A DNA stretch of 20,136 bases, taken from Cupriavidus sp. GTDB lineage: Bacteria > Pseudomonadota > Gammaproteobacteria > Burkholderiales > Burkholderiaceae. Every line of letters begins with the position of its first letter. The stretch's first letter is position 1. The translations under genes were made by a program, and so were the position numbers. The DNA lies in the NCBI GenBank assembly GCA_013362725.1, contig JABFVP010000133.1, positions 1-20,136 on the forward strand. The letters are read 5' to 3'. This document shows, piece by piece, positions 1 through 7,678 of the stretch. The notes beneath the pieces were generated by a model. The model searched no databases, was not told the origin of the DNA, and was given only the letters and a program-made list of their open reading frames with translations.

Positions 1-51
1 GACAGCGCCGCGGCCGGCAAGGTCGCGCACGCCAAGGAGGCACCACGGTGA
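1..51 (+). CDS. mreC: MreC C-terminal tail (partial)
   Basis: The frame open from base 1 reads DSAAAGKVAHAKEAPR and stops at TGA 49-51. Only 16 residues are present, too few to identify by similarity. The call rests on position: the stop overlaps the GTG start of mreD by the GTGA arrangement, and mreC precedes mreD in nearly all proteobacterial mre clusters. MreC is a periplasmic bitopic protein that scaffolds the elongasome, and its C-terminal tail is often low-complexity and variable, as here. The gene starts upstream of the window. Confidence 0.6.
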   Translation, partial: DSAAAGKVAHAKEAPR

Positions 52-560
52 CCAATCCCCAATACCTGCTGCGGCCGGTCAATCCGGCCTTCATCGCCTT
101 CAGCTTCGTGCTGGCGTTCCTGTTCAACCTGATGCCGTGGGGCACCACGCTGTGGATCCCCGACATGGTGGCGCTGGTGCTGGTGTTCTGGAACATCCAC
201 CAGCCGCGCAAGGTGGGCATGGGCGTGGCCTTCCTGCTGGGCCTGCTGATGGACGTTCACGATGCCCGGCTGCTGGGCGAGCACGCGCTGGCGTACACGC
301 TGCTGGCCTACTTCGCCATCACCATCCACCGCCGCGTGCTGTGGTTCACGGTCTATACCCAGGCGCTGCACGTGCTGCCGCTGCTGTTCATCGCGCATGC
401 GGTGCCGGTGCTGATCAGGCTGGCCATGGGCGCGCCGCTGCCCGGCTGGCCGCTGCTGCTGGCGCCGGCGATCGAGGCGTTGTTGTGGCCGCTCGCCACC
501 AGCCTGCTGCTGGCGCCGCAGCGCCGCTCGACCGATGTCGACGAGACCCGGCCGATCTGA
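48..560 (+). CDS. mreD: Rod shape-determining protein MreD
   Basis: A 170-residue, very hydrophobic protein, close to the usual MreD length of about 160-170. The sequence shows about five membrane segments, with the conserved MreD-type stretches PDMVALVLVFWNIHQPRKVGMG (two motifs, roughly 39-60) and FLLGLLMDVHDARLLGEHALAYTLLAY (roughly 62-88), containing the family's G-L-x-x-D core. MreD sits in the inner membrane with MreC and links the cytoskeletal MreB to PBP2/RodA. The GTG start at 48 is supported by AAGGAGG at 34-40, seven bases upstream, and by the 4-base overlap with the mreC stop, which suggests coupled translation. mrdA follows after 72 bases. Identification is by family pattern plus operon context. 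Confidence 0.93.
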   Translation: MTNPQYLLRPVNPAFIAFSFVLAFLFNLMPWGTTLWIPDMVALVLVFWNIHQPRKVGMGVAFLLGLLMDVHDARLLGEHALAYTLLAYFAITIHRRVLWFTVYTQALHVLPLLFIAHAVPVLIRLAMGAPLPGWPLLLAPAIEALLWPLATSLLLAPQRRSTDVDETRPI

Positions 561-632
561 CGCCGCCGCCGTCATCGTCATCATCATCGCCAGCCATCGC
601 TCACCACCGATCTCTCCAGGCCACGCAGTACC

Positions 633-2939
633 ATGACCGAAATCCGCAACGTCGAACTGGAAATCGGCCGCTTCCGCATCCGCGTGGCGGCCGCGGCGCT
701 GTTCACGGTGATCTGCTTCGGCCTGCTGTTCTCGCGCTTCCTGTGGCTGCAGTGGTACAAGCATGACCAGTACTCGGCCAAGGCCGAGGACAACCGCATT
801 TCGGTGGCGCCGATCGAGCCCAACCGCGGCATCATCATGGACCGCAACGGCATCGTGCTGGCGCGCAATTATTCGGCGTACACGCTGGAGATCACGCCGT
901 CCAAGCTGACCGATACGCTGGAAAACACCATCGAAAGCCTGTCGGCGCTGGTCGAGATCCAGCCGCGCGACCGGCGCCGCTTCAAGCGGCTGATGGAGGA
1001 GTCGCGCAGCTTTGAAAGCCTGCCGATCCGCAGCCAGCTGACCGATGCGGAAGTGGCGCGCTTCTCCGCGCAGCGCTTCCGCTTCCCCGGCGTCGACGTG
1101 CGCGCGCGGCTGTTCCGCCAGTATCCGCTGGGCGAGTCGGCCTCGCACGTGATCGGCTACCTGGGGCGCATCTCGCAGCGCGACCAGGAGCGCATCGAGG
1201 CCATGGACGAGGCCAACGACGCCGACAGCGCCAAGTACGATCCGCGCAAGGACGCCGACAACTACAAGGGCAGCAACTACATCGGCAAGATCGGCCTGGA
1301 GCAGAGCTACGAGACCGAGCTGCACGGCCTGACCGGCTTCGAGGAAGTCGAGGTCAGCGCCGGCGGGCGCCCGATCCGCACGCTGTCGACCTCGCCCGCG
1401 ACGCCGGGCAACAACCTGATCCTGTCGCTCGACATCCGCCTGCAGCAGCTGGCCGAGGCGCTCTATGGCGACCGCCGCGGCGCGCTGGTGGCGATCGAGC
1501 CGACCACCGGCGATATCCTGGCGTTCGTTTCCAAGCCGACCTTCGATCCCAATCTGTTCGTCGAAGGCATCGACACCAATACCTGGAACGAGCTCAACGG
1601 CTCGCCCGACAAGCCGCTGCTGAACCGTCCGCTGCGTGGCACCTATCCGCCGGGCTCGACCTACAAGCCGTTCATGGCGCTGGCGGCACTGAGCACCGGC
1701 AAGCGCACCGCGGCGTGGGGCATGTCCGACCCGGGCTTCTTCACGCTGGGCAACCACACCTTCCGCGACGACAAGCCGGGCGGCCACGGCTGGGTCGACA
1801 TGCACAGCTCGATCGTGCATTCGTGCGACACCTATTACTACGCGCTGGCGCGCGACATGGGCGTCAACGGCATCCATGACTTCATGAAGCCGCTCGGCTT
1901 CGGCCAGATCACGGGCATCGACATCGAGGGCGAAAGCCGCGGCATCCTGCCGTCGACCGAGTGGAAGCGCAAGGCCTACCGCAAGCCGGAGCAGCAGAAG
2001 TGGTACGACGGCGAAACCATCTCGCTGGGCATCGGCCAGGGCTACAACAGCTTCACCATCCTGCAGCTGGCGCAGGCCACCTCGGTGATCGTCAACAACG
2101 GCAAGGTGATGAAGCCTCACCTGGTCAAGGCGGTCGAGGACGCGGTCACGCGCAAGCGCACCCTGACGGTGCCCAAGGAAAGCTACACGATCCCGCTCAA
2201 GCAGGCCGATATCGATGTGATCAAGCGCGCCATGGTGGCGGTGACGCACGCCGGCACGGCGGCGCGCGTGTTCGCCGGCGCATCGTACGAGTCGGCCGGC
2301 AAGACCGGTACGGCGCAGACGTACAGCCTGTCCAAGGGCGAGAAGTACAACCATCACGCGCTGGAAGAGCGCAAGCGCGACCATTCGCTGTACACCGCGT
2401 TCGCGCCGGCCGACAACCCGAAGATCGCGATCGCGCTGATCGTCGAGAACGCCGGCTTCGGCGCCGCGGTGGCCGCGCCGATCGCGCGCAAGCTGATGGA
2501 CTACTACCTGACCGGCAAGTGGCCGGCTGAACTGGAGGCGATGGCGCCGCCGGCCAGCGAGCGCGTGGCCGGCCGTCCGCCGGTGGATACGCCGAGCGTG
2601 TTCACCACCGGCCAGACCGCCAGCATCGCCAGTGCCACGGTGATGTCTTCCGGAGCCGCACCGGCGAGCGGCGCCGCCGCCAGCGCCGTGGCCGCGGCCT
2701 CCGGCGCGCAGCCGGTGACGCCGGAGACCATTGCCGCCGCGCTGAACGCGCAGGCAATCGCGCCGGCCTCGGCCGTCGAGACGCTGGACCAGCGCATGCT
2801 GCAGGCCCTTGGCCACAGCAAGCCCGCGCCGCAGCCGGCTTCCGCCCCCGCCGTGCAGCCCGTCAGGGCGCCCGCGCCCAAACCTCGCGTCAAGCCCGTG
2901 TCCGCCAAGGCGGCCAGCGGTGCCGACGCCACCCGCTGA
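633..2939 (+). CDS. mrdA: Penicillin-binding protein 2, elongasome transpeptidase
   Basis: Class B PBP that cross-links peptidoglycan during lateral wall growth, working with RodA. A short cytoplasmic N-terminus is followed by one membrane anchor (about residues 14-40), a dimerisation region, and the transpeptidase domain. The three active-site motifs are present: STYK with nucleophile S342, S397-C398-D399 (the SxD form usual in PBP2), and KTG at 557-559. The catalytic part ends near residue 630, about the full length of E. coli PBP2 (633 aa). A further ~135 residues form an Ala/Pro/Ser-rich tail that looks disordered. The ATG at 633 is used because the anchor follows directly; its Shine-Dalgarno is weak. 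rodA starts 11 bases after the stop. PBP2 rather than PBP3 is supported by the mre/rodA neighbourhood. Confidence 0.96.
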   Translation: MTEIRNVELEIGRFRIRVAAAALFTVICFGLLFSRFLWLQWYKHDQYSAKAEDNRISVAPIEPNRGIIMDRNGIVLARNYSAYTLEITPSKLTDTLENTIESLSALVEIQPRDRRRFKRLMEESRSFESLPIRSQLTDAEVARFSAQRFRFPGVDVRARLFRQYPLGESASHVIGYLGRISQRDQERIEAMDEANDADSAKYDPRKDADNYKGSNYIGKIGLEQSYETELHGLTGFEEVEVSAGGRPIRTLSTSPATPGNNLILSLDIRLQQLAEALYGDRRGALVAIEPTTGDILAFVSKPTFDPNLFVEGIDTNTWNELNGSPDKPLLNRPLRGTYPPGSTYKPFMALAALSTGKRTAAWGMSDPGFFTLGNHTFRDDKPGGHGWVDMHSSIVHSCDTYYYALARDMGVNGIHDFMKPLGFGQITGIDIEGESRGILPSTEWKRKAYRKPEQQKWYDGETISLGIGQGYNSFTILQLAQATSVIVNNGKVMKPHLVKAVEDAVTRKRTLTVPKESYTIPLKQADIDVIKRAMVAVTHAGTAARVFAGASYESAGKTGTAQTYSLSKGEKYNHHALEERKRDHSLYTAFAPADNPKIAIALIVENAGFGAAVAAPIARKLMDYYLTGKWPAELEAMAPPASERVAGRPPVDTPSVFTTGQTASIASATVMSSGAAPASGAAASAVAAASGAQPVTPETIAAALNAQAIAPASAVETLDQRMLQALGHSKPAPQPASAPAVQPVRAPAPKPRVKPVSAKAASGADATR

Positions 2940-2950
2940 AGGAGACGCGC

Positions 2951-4093
2951 ATGGATCGACGCCGCGTCATGTCCCTGGTCAAGAGCGCGCTGACCGGTTT
3001 TGACAAGCCGCTTTCGCTGATCGTGTTCCTGCTGTTCGCCACCGGCATCGTGGCGCTGTACTCGGCCGCCATCGACATGCCCGGCCGGGTCGAGGACCAG
3101 CTGCGCAACATCCTGCTGTCGTACGTGGTGATGTTCGTGATCGCCTATCTGCCGACCCAGACGCTGATGCGGGTGGCGGTGCCGATCTATACGGTGGGGG
3201 TGGCGCTGCTGATCGCGGTGGCCATGTTCGGCCTGATCCGCAAGGGCGCGCGCCGCTGGCTCTATGTCGGCATGGTGATCCAGCCGTCCGAGATCATGAA
3301 GATATCGATGCCGCTGATGCTGGCGTGGTACTTCCAGAAGCGCGAGGGCGTGGTCCGCTGGTTCGATTTCGTCGTTGCGCTGGTGCTGCTGCTGATCCCG
3401 GTGGGGCTCATCGCCAAGCAGCCCGACCTCGGCACAGCGCTGCTGGTGATGGCCGCGGGCCTGTACGTGATCTATTTCGCCGGGCTGTCGTGGAAGCTGA
3501 TCCTGCCGCTGCTGGGCATCCTGGTGGTCGCCATCACGCTGCTGATCACCTTCCAGAACGACATCTGCGCGCCGGGCGTGAACTGGCCGGTGCTGCACGA
3601 CTACCAGCAGCACCGCGTCTGCACGCTGCTGGACCCGACCAGCGATCCGCTCGGCAAGGGCTTCCACACGATCCAGTCGATCATCGCGATCGGCTCGGGT
3701 GGGGTCGAGGGCAAGGGCTGGCTCAAGGGCACGCAGACCCACCTGGAGTTCATCCCGGAAAAGCACACCGACTTTATCTTCGCGGTGTACTCGGAAGAGT
3801 TCGGCCTGATCGGCAACGCGGTGCTGCTGGTGCTGTACCTGCTGCTGATCTTCCGCGGGCTCTTTATCGCGGCCAATGCGCCGACGCTGTTCTCGCGGCT
3901 GCTGGCGGGATCGATCACGCTGATCTTCTTCACCTATGCCTTCGTCAACATGGGCATGGTCAGCGGCATCCTGCCGGTGGTGGGCGTGCCGCTGCCGCTG
4001 CTGAGCTACGGCGGCACCGCGCTGGTGACGCTGGGCGCGGGCATCGGCATTCTGATGAGCATTTCGCGGCAGAAGCGGCTGATTCAGACGTAG
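2951..4093 (+). CDS. rodA: Peptidoglycan glycosyltransferase RodA
   Basis: SEDS-family polytopic membrane enzyme that polymerises lipid II into glycan strands and pairs with PBP2. It has 380 residues (E. coli RodA 370) and about ten membrane segments. Diagnostic SEDS/RodA stretches are visible: QPSEIMKI, KQPDLGTALLV, GSGGVEGKGWLKGTQTHLEF, FIPEKHTDFIFAVYSEEFG, and near the end VGVPLPLLSYGGTALV. The aspartate in HTDFIFA is D274, the position I take to be the essential catalytic Asp of the family. The start has AGGAG (2939-2944 region) at good spacing. It is the last gene of the elongasome cluster in this window; a repeat-derived hairpin 11 bases after the stop may end the transcript. Confidence 0.97.
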   Translation: MDRRRVMSLVKSALTGFDKPLSLIVFLLFATGIVALYSAAIDMPGRVEDQLRNILLSYVVMFVIAYLPTQTLMRVAVPIYTVGVALLIAVAMFGLIRKGARRWLYVGMVIQPSEIMKISMPLMLAWYFQKREGVVRWFDFVVALVLLLIPVGLIAKQPDLGTALLVMAAGLYVIYFAGLSWKLILPLLGILVVAITLLITFQNDICAPGVNWPVLHDYQQHRVCTLLDPTSDPLGKGFHTIQSIIAIGSGGVEGKGWLKGTQTHLEFIPEKHTDFIFAVYSEEFGLIGNAVLLVLYLLLIFRGLFIAANAPTLFSRLLAGSITLIFFTYAFVNMGMVSGILPVVGVPLPLLSYGGTALVTLGAGIGILMSISRQKRLIQT

Positions 4094-4101
4094 GCGGGAT
4101 T

Positions 4102-4144
4102 GCTCCCCTCTCCCGCTTGCGGGAGAGGGGCGGGGGGAGAGGGC
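4102..4144 (+). repeat. REP-like palindromic repeat, copy 1
   Basis: A perfect 12-base inverted repeat, CCCCTCTCCCGC (4105-4116) and GCGGGAGAGGGG (4119-4130) around TT, followed by a G-rich arm CGGGGGGAGAGGGC (4131-4144). The same unit recurs in inverted orientation at 4188-4227. Size (about 40 bases), intergenic position, strong hairpin and head-to-head pairing fit the REP/BIME class of bacterial extragenic repeats. The hairpin lies 11 bases after the rodA stop, so it could stabilise or end the mre-rodA transcript. It lacks a T-tract, so it is not a standard intrinsic terminator. Confidence 0.85.
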
Positions 4145-4187
4145 AGGCGCTGGCAGGATCGAAGGCCTCGACTTCGTCGATGCATCG

Positions 4188-4227
4188 GCCCTCTCCCCAA
4201 CCCTCTCCCGCAAGCGGGAGAGGGAGC
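4188..4227 (-). repeat. REP-like palindromic repeat, copy 2 (inverted)
   Basis: Reverse complement of copy 1 with small differences: G-rich arm complement GCCCTCTCCCC (4188-4198), then CCCTCTCCCGC (4201-4211) and GCGGGAGAGGG (4214-4224) around AA, then AGC. Read on the minus strand the order of parts matches copy 1, including the flanking GCTCCC, with one base fewer in the stem and two fewer in the linker. The two copies are 43 bases apart and can also pair with each other over their full length. Confidence 0.85.
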
Positions 4228-4278
4228 CCGCCAGCGCGGGATCGAGCGCTTTCGCCGCGCCCGTCACGACCGCTTTGC

Positions 4279-4284
4279 TAAACT
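4279..4284 (+). promoter_or_regulatory. Putative -10 element for DUF484-xerC
   Basis: TAAACT in the context GCTAAACTGCC, 33 bases before the DUF484 start, resembles a sigma-70 -10 box. No convincing -35 is seen about 17 bases upstream. It lies just beyond the repeat pair, where a new transcription unit is expected after rodA. Confidence 0.4.
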
Positions 4285-4317
4285 GCCATCCACTTTACCT
4301 CTACCGGTCCACGCCCC

Positions 4318-5004
4318 ATGAACGCCCAAGACGTTGCCGCCTACCTGCAGAGCCATCCTGAATTCTTCGAAGAGCATGCCGAGCTGCTGGCCGCGGTGCA
4401 GCTGACCAGCCCGCACAGCCACCGCGCCGTATCGCTGCAGGAGCGCCAGATGGAAATCCTGCGCGAGAAGAACAAGGGCCTGGAGCTGCGCCTGGCGGAC
4501 CTGGTCCGCCATGGCCACGAGAACGACCGCACCCAGCAGCGCCTGCACGACTGGCAACTGCGCCTGCTGGCCGAAGCCGATTCGCATGCGCTGCCGTATG
4601 CGGTGCAGGACGGCCTGCAGCAGGTGTTCGACGTGCCGGCGGTGGCGCTCAGGCTGTGGGATGTCGCCGAACAGTACGCGCATATGGAAGTTGCTCAGGG
4701 CGCCAGCGAAGACCTGCGCATCTTTGCCGAAGGCCTGCGTGCGCCGTACTGCGGCAGCAACAGCGGCTTCGAGGCGGCCAGCCTGCTGGAGCGCGACGAT
4801 ATCACCTCGCTGGCGATGGTGACGCTGCGCGTGCCGCTGCGCGCCGGCGAGGCCGAGGCTGGCGCCGACGTGCGTGGCGCCGCCTTTGGCCTGCTGGTGC
4901 TGGGCTCGCCCGATCCGCGCCGCTTCCACGATGGCATGGGCACCGCCTACCTGTTGCAGATCGGCGCAGTCGCGGGCGCCGCGCTGAACCGGCTGCGCGA
5001 CTGA
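4318..5004 (+). CDS. DUF484 family protein
   Basis: A 228-residue soluble protein. The N-terminus carries the family signature: VAAYLQSHPEFFEEHAELL (about 6-24), then AVSLQERQMEILREKNKGLE (37-56), which leads into a helical, coiled-coil-like stretch with LADLVRHGHENDRTQQRLHDW. The C-terminal half (about 95-228) looks like the GAF-type fold assigned to this family. No biochemical role is established. The family is commonly encoded next to xerC, as here, with xerC starting 24 bases after its stop, so the two are probably co-transcribed. The ATG at 4318 is chosen because it directly precedes the conserved N-terminus; no strong ribosome binding site is visible. Confidence 0.9.
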   Translation: MNAQDVAAYLQSHPEFFEEHAELLAAVQLTSPHSHRAVSLQERQMEILREKNKGLELRLADLVRHGHENDRTQQRLHDWQLRLLAEADSHALPYAVQDGLQQVFDVPAVALRLWDVAEQYAHMEVAQGASEDLRIFAEGLRAPYCGSNSGFEAASLLERDDITSLAMVTLRVPLRAGEAEAGADVRGAAFGLLVLGSPDPRRFHDGMGTAYLLQIGAVAGAALNRLRD

Positions 5005-5027
5005 AGCCGCGCCCCAGCGATAACGCC

Positions 5028-6104
5028 ATGACTGCACGCCGGCCGTCACGCGTTGTGGTCGCATCTTCCGCGCCCGCGGACAGCGCAGCGCCGCCGCCAG
5101 ACCCGCTGGTGACGCGCTATCTCGACTGGCTGCGCGGCAGCCGCAAGCTGGCCGAGCACACGTTGTCGGGCTATGCGCGCGAACTGCGTGTGCTGCAGGC
5201 GCACGCCGCGCAGCATGCGCCGGGCGTCGCGCTGCTGGCGCTGCAGACCCACCATATCCGCAATTTCGCCGCGCGGCTGCATGCCGCCGGGCTGGTCGGC
5301 ACCAGCATCGGGCGCGCGCTGTCGGCATGGCGCGGTTTCTATCTGTGGGCGGCGCGCCATGGCCATGGCGTGACCGTGAATCCGGTCGACGGCGTGCGCG
5401 CGCCGCGTTCGCGACACGCGCTGCCCAAGGCGCTGTCGGTCGAGCACGCGGTGGCGCTGGTGGCGCACCCTGCCGGCACCGATGCCGAGGCGCTGCGCGA
5501 CCAGGCCGTCTACGAACTGTTCTACTCGAGCGGGCTGCGGCTGTCCGAGCTGGTGCAGCTGGACCTGCGCTATGCCGATGCCGACGGCTACCGCTCCAGC
5601 GGCTGGCTCGACCTGGCCGGCGCCGAAGTCACCGTGACCGGCAAGGGCTCGCGCCGGCGCTTGGTGCCGGTCGGCAGCAAGGCGATCGCCGCGCTGCAGG
5701 CCTGGCTCGCGGTGCGCAACGGCTTGCTGCGGCCGGGCGCCGCGCCCGAGGACGCCAATGCCCTGTTCCTGGGCCCGCGCGGACGGCGGCTGTCGATGCG
5801 AACCGTGCAGCTGCGGCTCAAGCAGCAGGCGCTGCGCGCCGGGGTGCCGGCCGACGTGCATCCGCACATGCTGCGGCATTCATTTGCCACCCACATGCTG
5901 CAGTCTTCCGGCGACCTGCGCGCGGTGCAGGAGATGCTCGGCCATGCCAGCATCTCGACCACGCAGGTCTACACCGCGCTCGATTTCCAGCACCTGGCCA
6001 AGGTCTACGACATGGCCCACCCGCGTGCCGGCCGCGCGCGCGCCAACCCGGTGGCCGATGCCGCCGCCGGCGCGGCGCAGAGCGACGCCGCCCCGGACGA
6101 CTGA
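5028..6104 (+). CDS. xerC: Tyrosine recombinase XerC
   Basis: Site-specific recombinase that, with XerD, resolves chromosome dimers at dif during division. From the ATG at 5028 the protein has 358 residues, longer than E. coli XerC (298) owing to an Ala/Pro-rich N-terminal extension of about 25 residues, one internal insertion (about 178-190, ADADGYRSSGW) and a C-terminal tail. Domains: SAM-like core-binding domain about 28-115, catalytic domain about 135-330. The full catalytic set is present: R171 (SSGLRLSEL), K206 (TGKGSRRR), H280 and R283 (HMLRH), H306 (LGHASISTTQ) and nucleophile Y315. The frame is open further upstream to 4656 but that part overlaps DUF484 and is not coding. XerC rather than XerD is supported by the DUF484 neighbour. 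Confidence 0.93.
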   Translation: MTARRPSRVVVASSAPADSAAPPPDPLVTRYLDWLRGSRKLAEHTLSGYARELRVLQAHAAQHAPGVALLALQTHHIRNFAARLHAAGLVGTSIGRALSAWRGFYLWAARHGHGVTVNPVDGVRAPRSRHALPKALSVEHAVALVAHPAGTDAEALRDQAVYELFYSSGLRLSELVQLDLRYADADGYRSSGWLDLAGAEVTVTGKGSRRRLVPVGSKAIAALQAWLAVRNGLLRPGAAPEDANALFLGPRGRRLSMRTVQLRLKQQALRAGVPADVHPHMLRHSFATHMLQSSGDLRAVQEMLGHASISTTQVYTALDFQHLAKVYDMAHPRAGRARANPVADAAAGAAQSDAAPDD

Positions 6105-6105
6105 C

Positions 6106-7062
6106 TCACTCCCACTGCGCCAGCACCTCGCGGAAGCGCTCGATCTCTGGCAGCAGCCAGCCGCGGAACGCCTGCACCTTGGACAGGTTCAGCGCGCCGG
6201 GCGCGCACACGAAGTACAGCAGCCACGGACACGGGATGCTGACGCCGAACAGCCGCACCACGCGCCCGGACAGCAGGTCGTTGCACGCCAGCGAAGAGCG
6301 GATCAGGGCGATGCCCTGGCCTTCCGAGGCGGCCTGCAGCAGCAGCGACGAGTCTTCCAGCAGCAGGCCCTTGCGCGGCTCTGGCCAGTCGAGCCCGGCG
6401 GCCTCGAACCACGGCTTCCACGGATCGCCCTCGCCGCGCAGCAGCGGCATGCCCGCCATGTCCTGCGGCCGCTCCGGCAGCCGGCCGCCGTTGAAGGCGG
6501 GGCTGCACACCGGAAAGAAGACGTCGTCGAGCAGGCGCTCCACATACAGGCCGGGATAGTCGCCGCTGCCCATGCGCAGCGCGACATCGACTTCTTCATG
6601 TGCAAAGTTGACCAGCGTGTTCGACGACAGCAGCTCGACATCGAGTTCCGGGTGGCGCTCGATAAAGCTGCCGATGCGCGGCGTCAGCCAGCGCGCGGCG
6701 AACGATGGCATGGTGCTGATGGTCAGGCGCTTGTCGCGGTTGCCGGCCTGCAGCGCGCGCGTGGCATCGGCAATCTGCAGCAGCGCGTCGCGCACGCGCT
6801 CGGCATAGAGCCGGCCGGCCGGAGTCAGCGCCACGCGCTTGCCGTGGCGCTCGAACAGCGGCATGCCCAGTTCGTCTTCCAGCGCGCGGATCTGGTGGCT
6901 GACCGCGCCGTGGGTGACGAACAGCTCGGTGGCCGCGCGCGAAAAGCTCTCGTGCCGCGCCGCGGCTTCGAACGCGCGCAGCGCGGTCAGCGCCGGCAGG
7001 CGCGGCAATTCGCGGTGCCAGCCGCGCGGCAGGTCTTTCTCCCAGGCGCTCTTCCAGGCCAT
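6106..7062 (-). CDS. LysR-family transcriptional regulator, GcvA-like
   Basis: A 318-residue LysR-type regulator. The winged helix-turn-helix spans about residues 23-82 (LPALTALRAFEAAARHESFS, RAATELFVTHGAVSHQIRAL, ELGMPLFERHGKRVALTPAG), followed by the effector-binding domain (about 110-310). The LRAFEAAARH-SFSRAA-ELFVTHGAVSHQI pattern is that of the GcvA subgroup. The start ATG at 7062 has TGGAGG seven bases upstream on the minus strand, although it leaves some 20 residues before the usual GcvA start. The gene is divergent from the DUF2917 gene, a common LysR arrangement, so that gene is a likely target together with self-regulation. Its stop lies one base from the xerC stop. The effector is unknown; glycine-cleavage genes are not in the window, so I give no symbol. 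Confidence 0.9.
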   Translation of the reverse strand: MAWKSAWEKDLPRGWHRELPRLPALTALRAFEAAARHESFSRAATELFVTHGAVSHQIRALEDELGMPLFERHGKRVALTPAGRLYAERVRDALLQIADATRALQAGNRDKRLTISTMPSFAARWLTPRIGSFIERHPELDVELLSSNTLVNFAHEEVDVALRMGSGDYPGLYVERLLDDVFFPVCSPAFNGGRLPERPQDMAGMPLLRGEGDPWKPWFEAAGLDWPEPRKGLLLEDSSLLLQAASEGQGIALIRSSLACNDLLSGRVVRLFGVSIPCPWLLYFVCAPGALNLSKVQAFRGWLLPEIERFREVLAQWE

Positions 7063-7094
7063 GGCCGCCTCCAGACGATCGGGGTTATGTGAGA

Positions 7095-7123
7095 TTGACT
7101 AACAAGAACAAGGAAAATATATC
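7095..7123 (+). promoter_or_regulatory. Putative sigma-70 promoter for DUF2917 gene
   Basis: TTGACT (7095-7100), a 17-base spacer, and TATATC (7118-7123) give a good -35/-10 pair in an AT-rich island of a GC-rich intergenic region. Transcription would start near 7130, leaving a leader of about 180 bases before the DUF2917 ATG. The same AT-rich stretch could hold the divergent LysR promoter, for which I see no clear pair. Confidence 0.5.
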
Positions 7124-7130
7124 GTTTTGA

Positions 7131-7152
7131 TAGTGGCCGGGCAATCACTAAT
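7131..7152. promoter_or_regulatory. Candidate LysR-type operator
   Basis: An interrupted inverted repeat, TAGTG (7131-7135) and CACTA (7146-7150) separated by 10 bases, sits between the divergent LysR and DUF2917 genes. The right arm extends to CTAAT (7148-7152), the short motif reported for E. coli GcvA sites; a related CTAAC lies at 7099-7103. Relevance is inferred from position and the GcvA-like class of the regulator. Confidence 0.3.
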
Positions 7153-7309
7153 ATTCCATCACCGGCCCCCGCAGTTGCCCCCTGTTTGCGACGATATTCG
7201 CTGGATTTCACTGGCCTGGTCCCTTTGCCGGGCCAGTTGCAGCGATCCGCCGCTCATCCGTACTGCGTCTGGCGTATCCCCGCCAAGGTCGGCCGAACGG
7301 AGAACCACC

Positions 7310-7678
7310 ATGAAAACCGTGCTCACAACGACCGAGTTCACCCTGAATCCTGGCGAAGTCACCACGCTGTCGGTGCATGCCGCCCAGCGCCTCCATATTG
7401 CCGAGGCGCGCGGCACCGATGTCTGGCTGACCCGCGAGAACGATTCCGAGGACTACTGGCTGCGTTGTGGCGGCAGCCTGCTGCTGCGCGCCGGGGACGA
7501 GGTGGTGCTCAGCATCGACCCGCGCGCCTTGCATCCGGTGCGCCTGGCGCTGATTGCCGAGGCGCGCCGCCCGGCGCTGGCGCTGGCCGACCTGCCGCAC
7601 CTGGTGTACCGCAGCCTGCGCCGGCTGGTTCGAGGCACGGAGTGGACGCCCAGCCAGGACCGGGTCACAGCCTCCTGA
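7310..7678 (+). CDS. DUF2917 domain protein
   Basis: A 122-residue protein of unknown function. The N-terminal ~75 residues alternate short beta-strand-like stretches: FTLNPGEVTTLSVHAAQRLHI, GTDVWLTRENDSEDYWLRCG, GSLLLRAGDEVVLSI. This DVWLT/DYWL/G-slL-raGd pattern is that of DUF2917, predicted as a small beta-barrel or cupin-like fold. The rest is more basic (SLRRLVRG). No signal peptide or membrane segment is seen. The ATG at 7310 follows GGAG (7299-7302), and the conserved domain begins directly after it; the open frame upstream is not coding. It is divergent from the GcvA-like regulator, which probably controls it, and is followed by two hairpins. Confidence 0.8.
   Translation: MKTVLTTTEFTLNPGEVTTLSVHAAQRLHIAEARGTDVWLTRENDSEDYWLRCGGSLLLRAGDEVVLSIDPRALHPVRLALIAEARRPALALADLPHLVYRSLRRLVRGTEWTPSQDRVTAS

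Noticed and set aside
561..632. Trinucleotide-like run of GTC/ATC repeats between mreD and mrdA
   Set aside because: It is short and imperfect, and gives no evidence of a functional or phase-variable repeat.
4105..4130. Copy 1 of the palindromic repeat as an ordinary rodA terminator
   Set aside because: The stem is strong but no T-run follows, and a second inverted copy with a matching side arm points to a repeat family; a secondary role in 3'-end formation remains possible.
2504..4267. 587-codon open frame on the minus strand opposite mrdA and rodA
   Set aside because: It is a codon-bias shadow of two certain genes in GC-rich DNA: the translation is low-complexity His/Gln/Arg/Asp-rich with no recognisable domain, and it runs into the intergenic repeat.
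4656..5027. Upstream extension of the xerC frame
   Set aside because: It lies within DUF484 in another frame and its translation is Arg-rich without conservation; the ATG at 5028 gives a normal XerC N-terminus.
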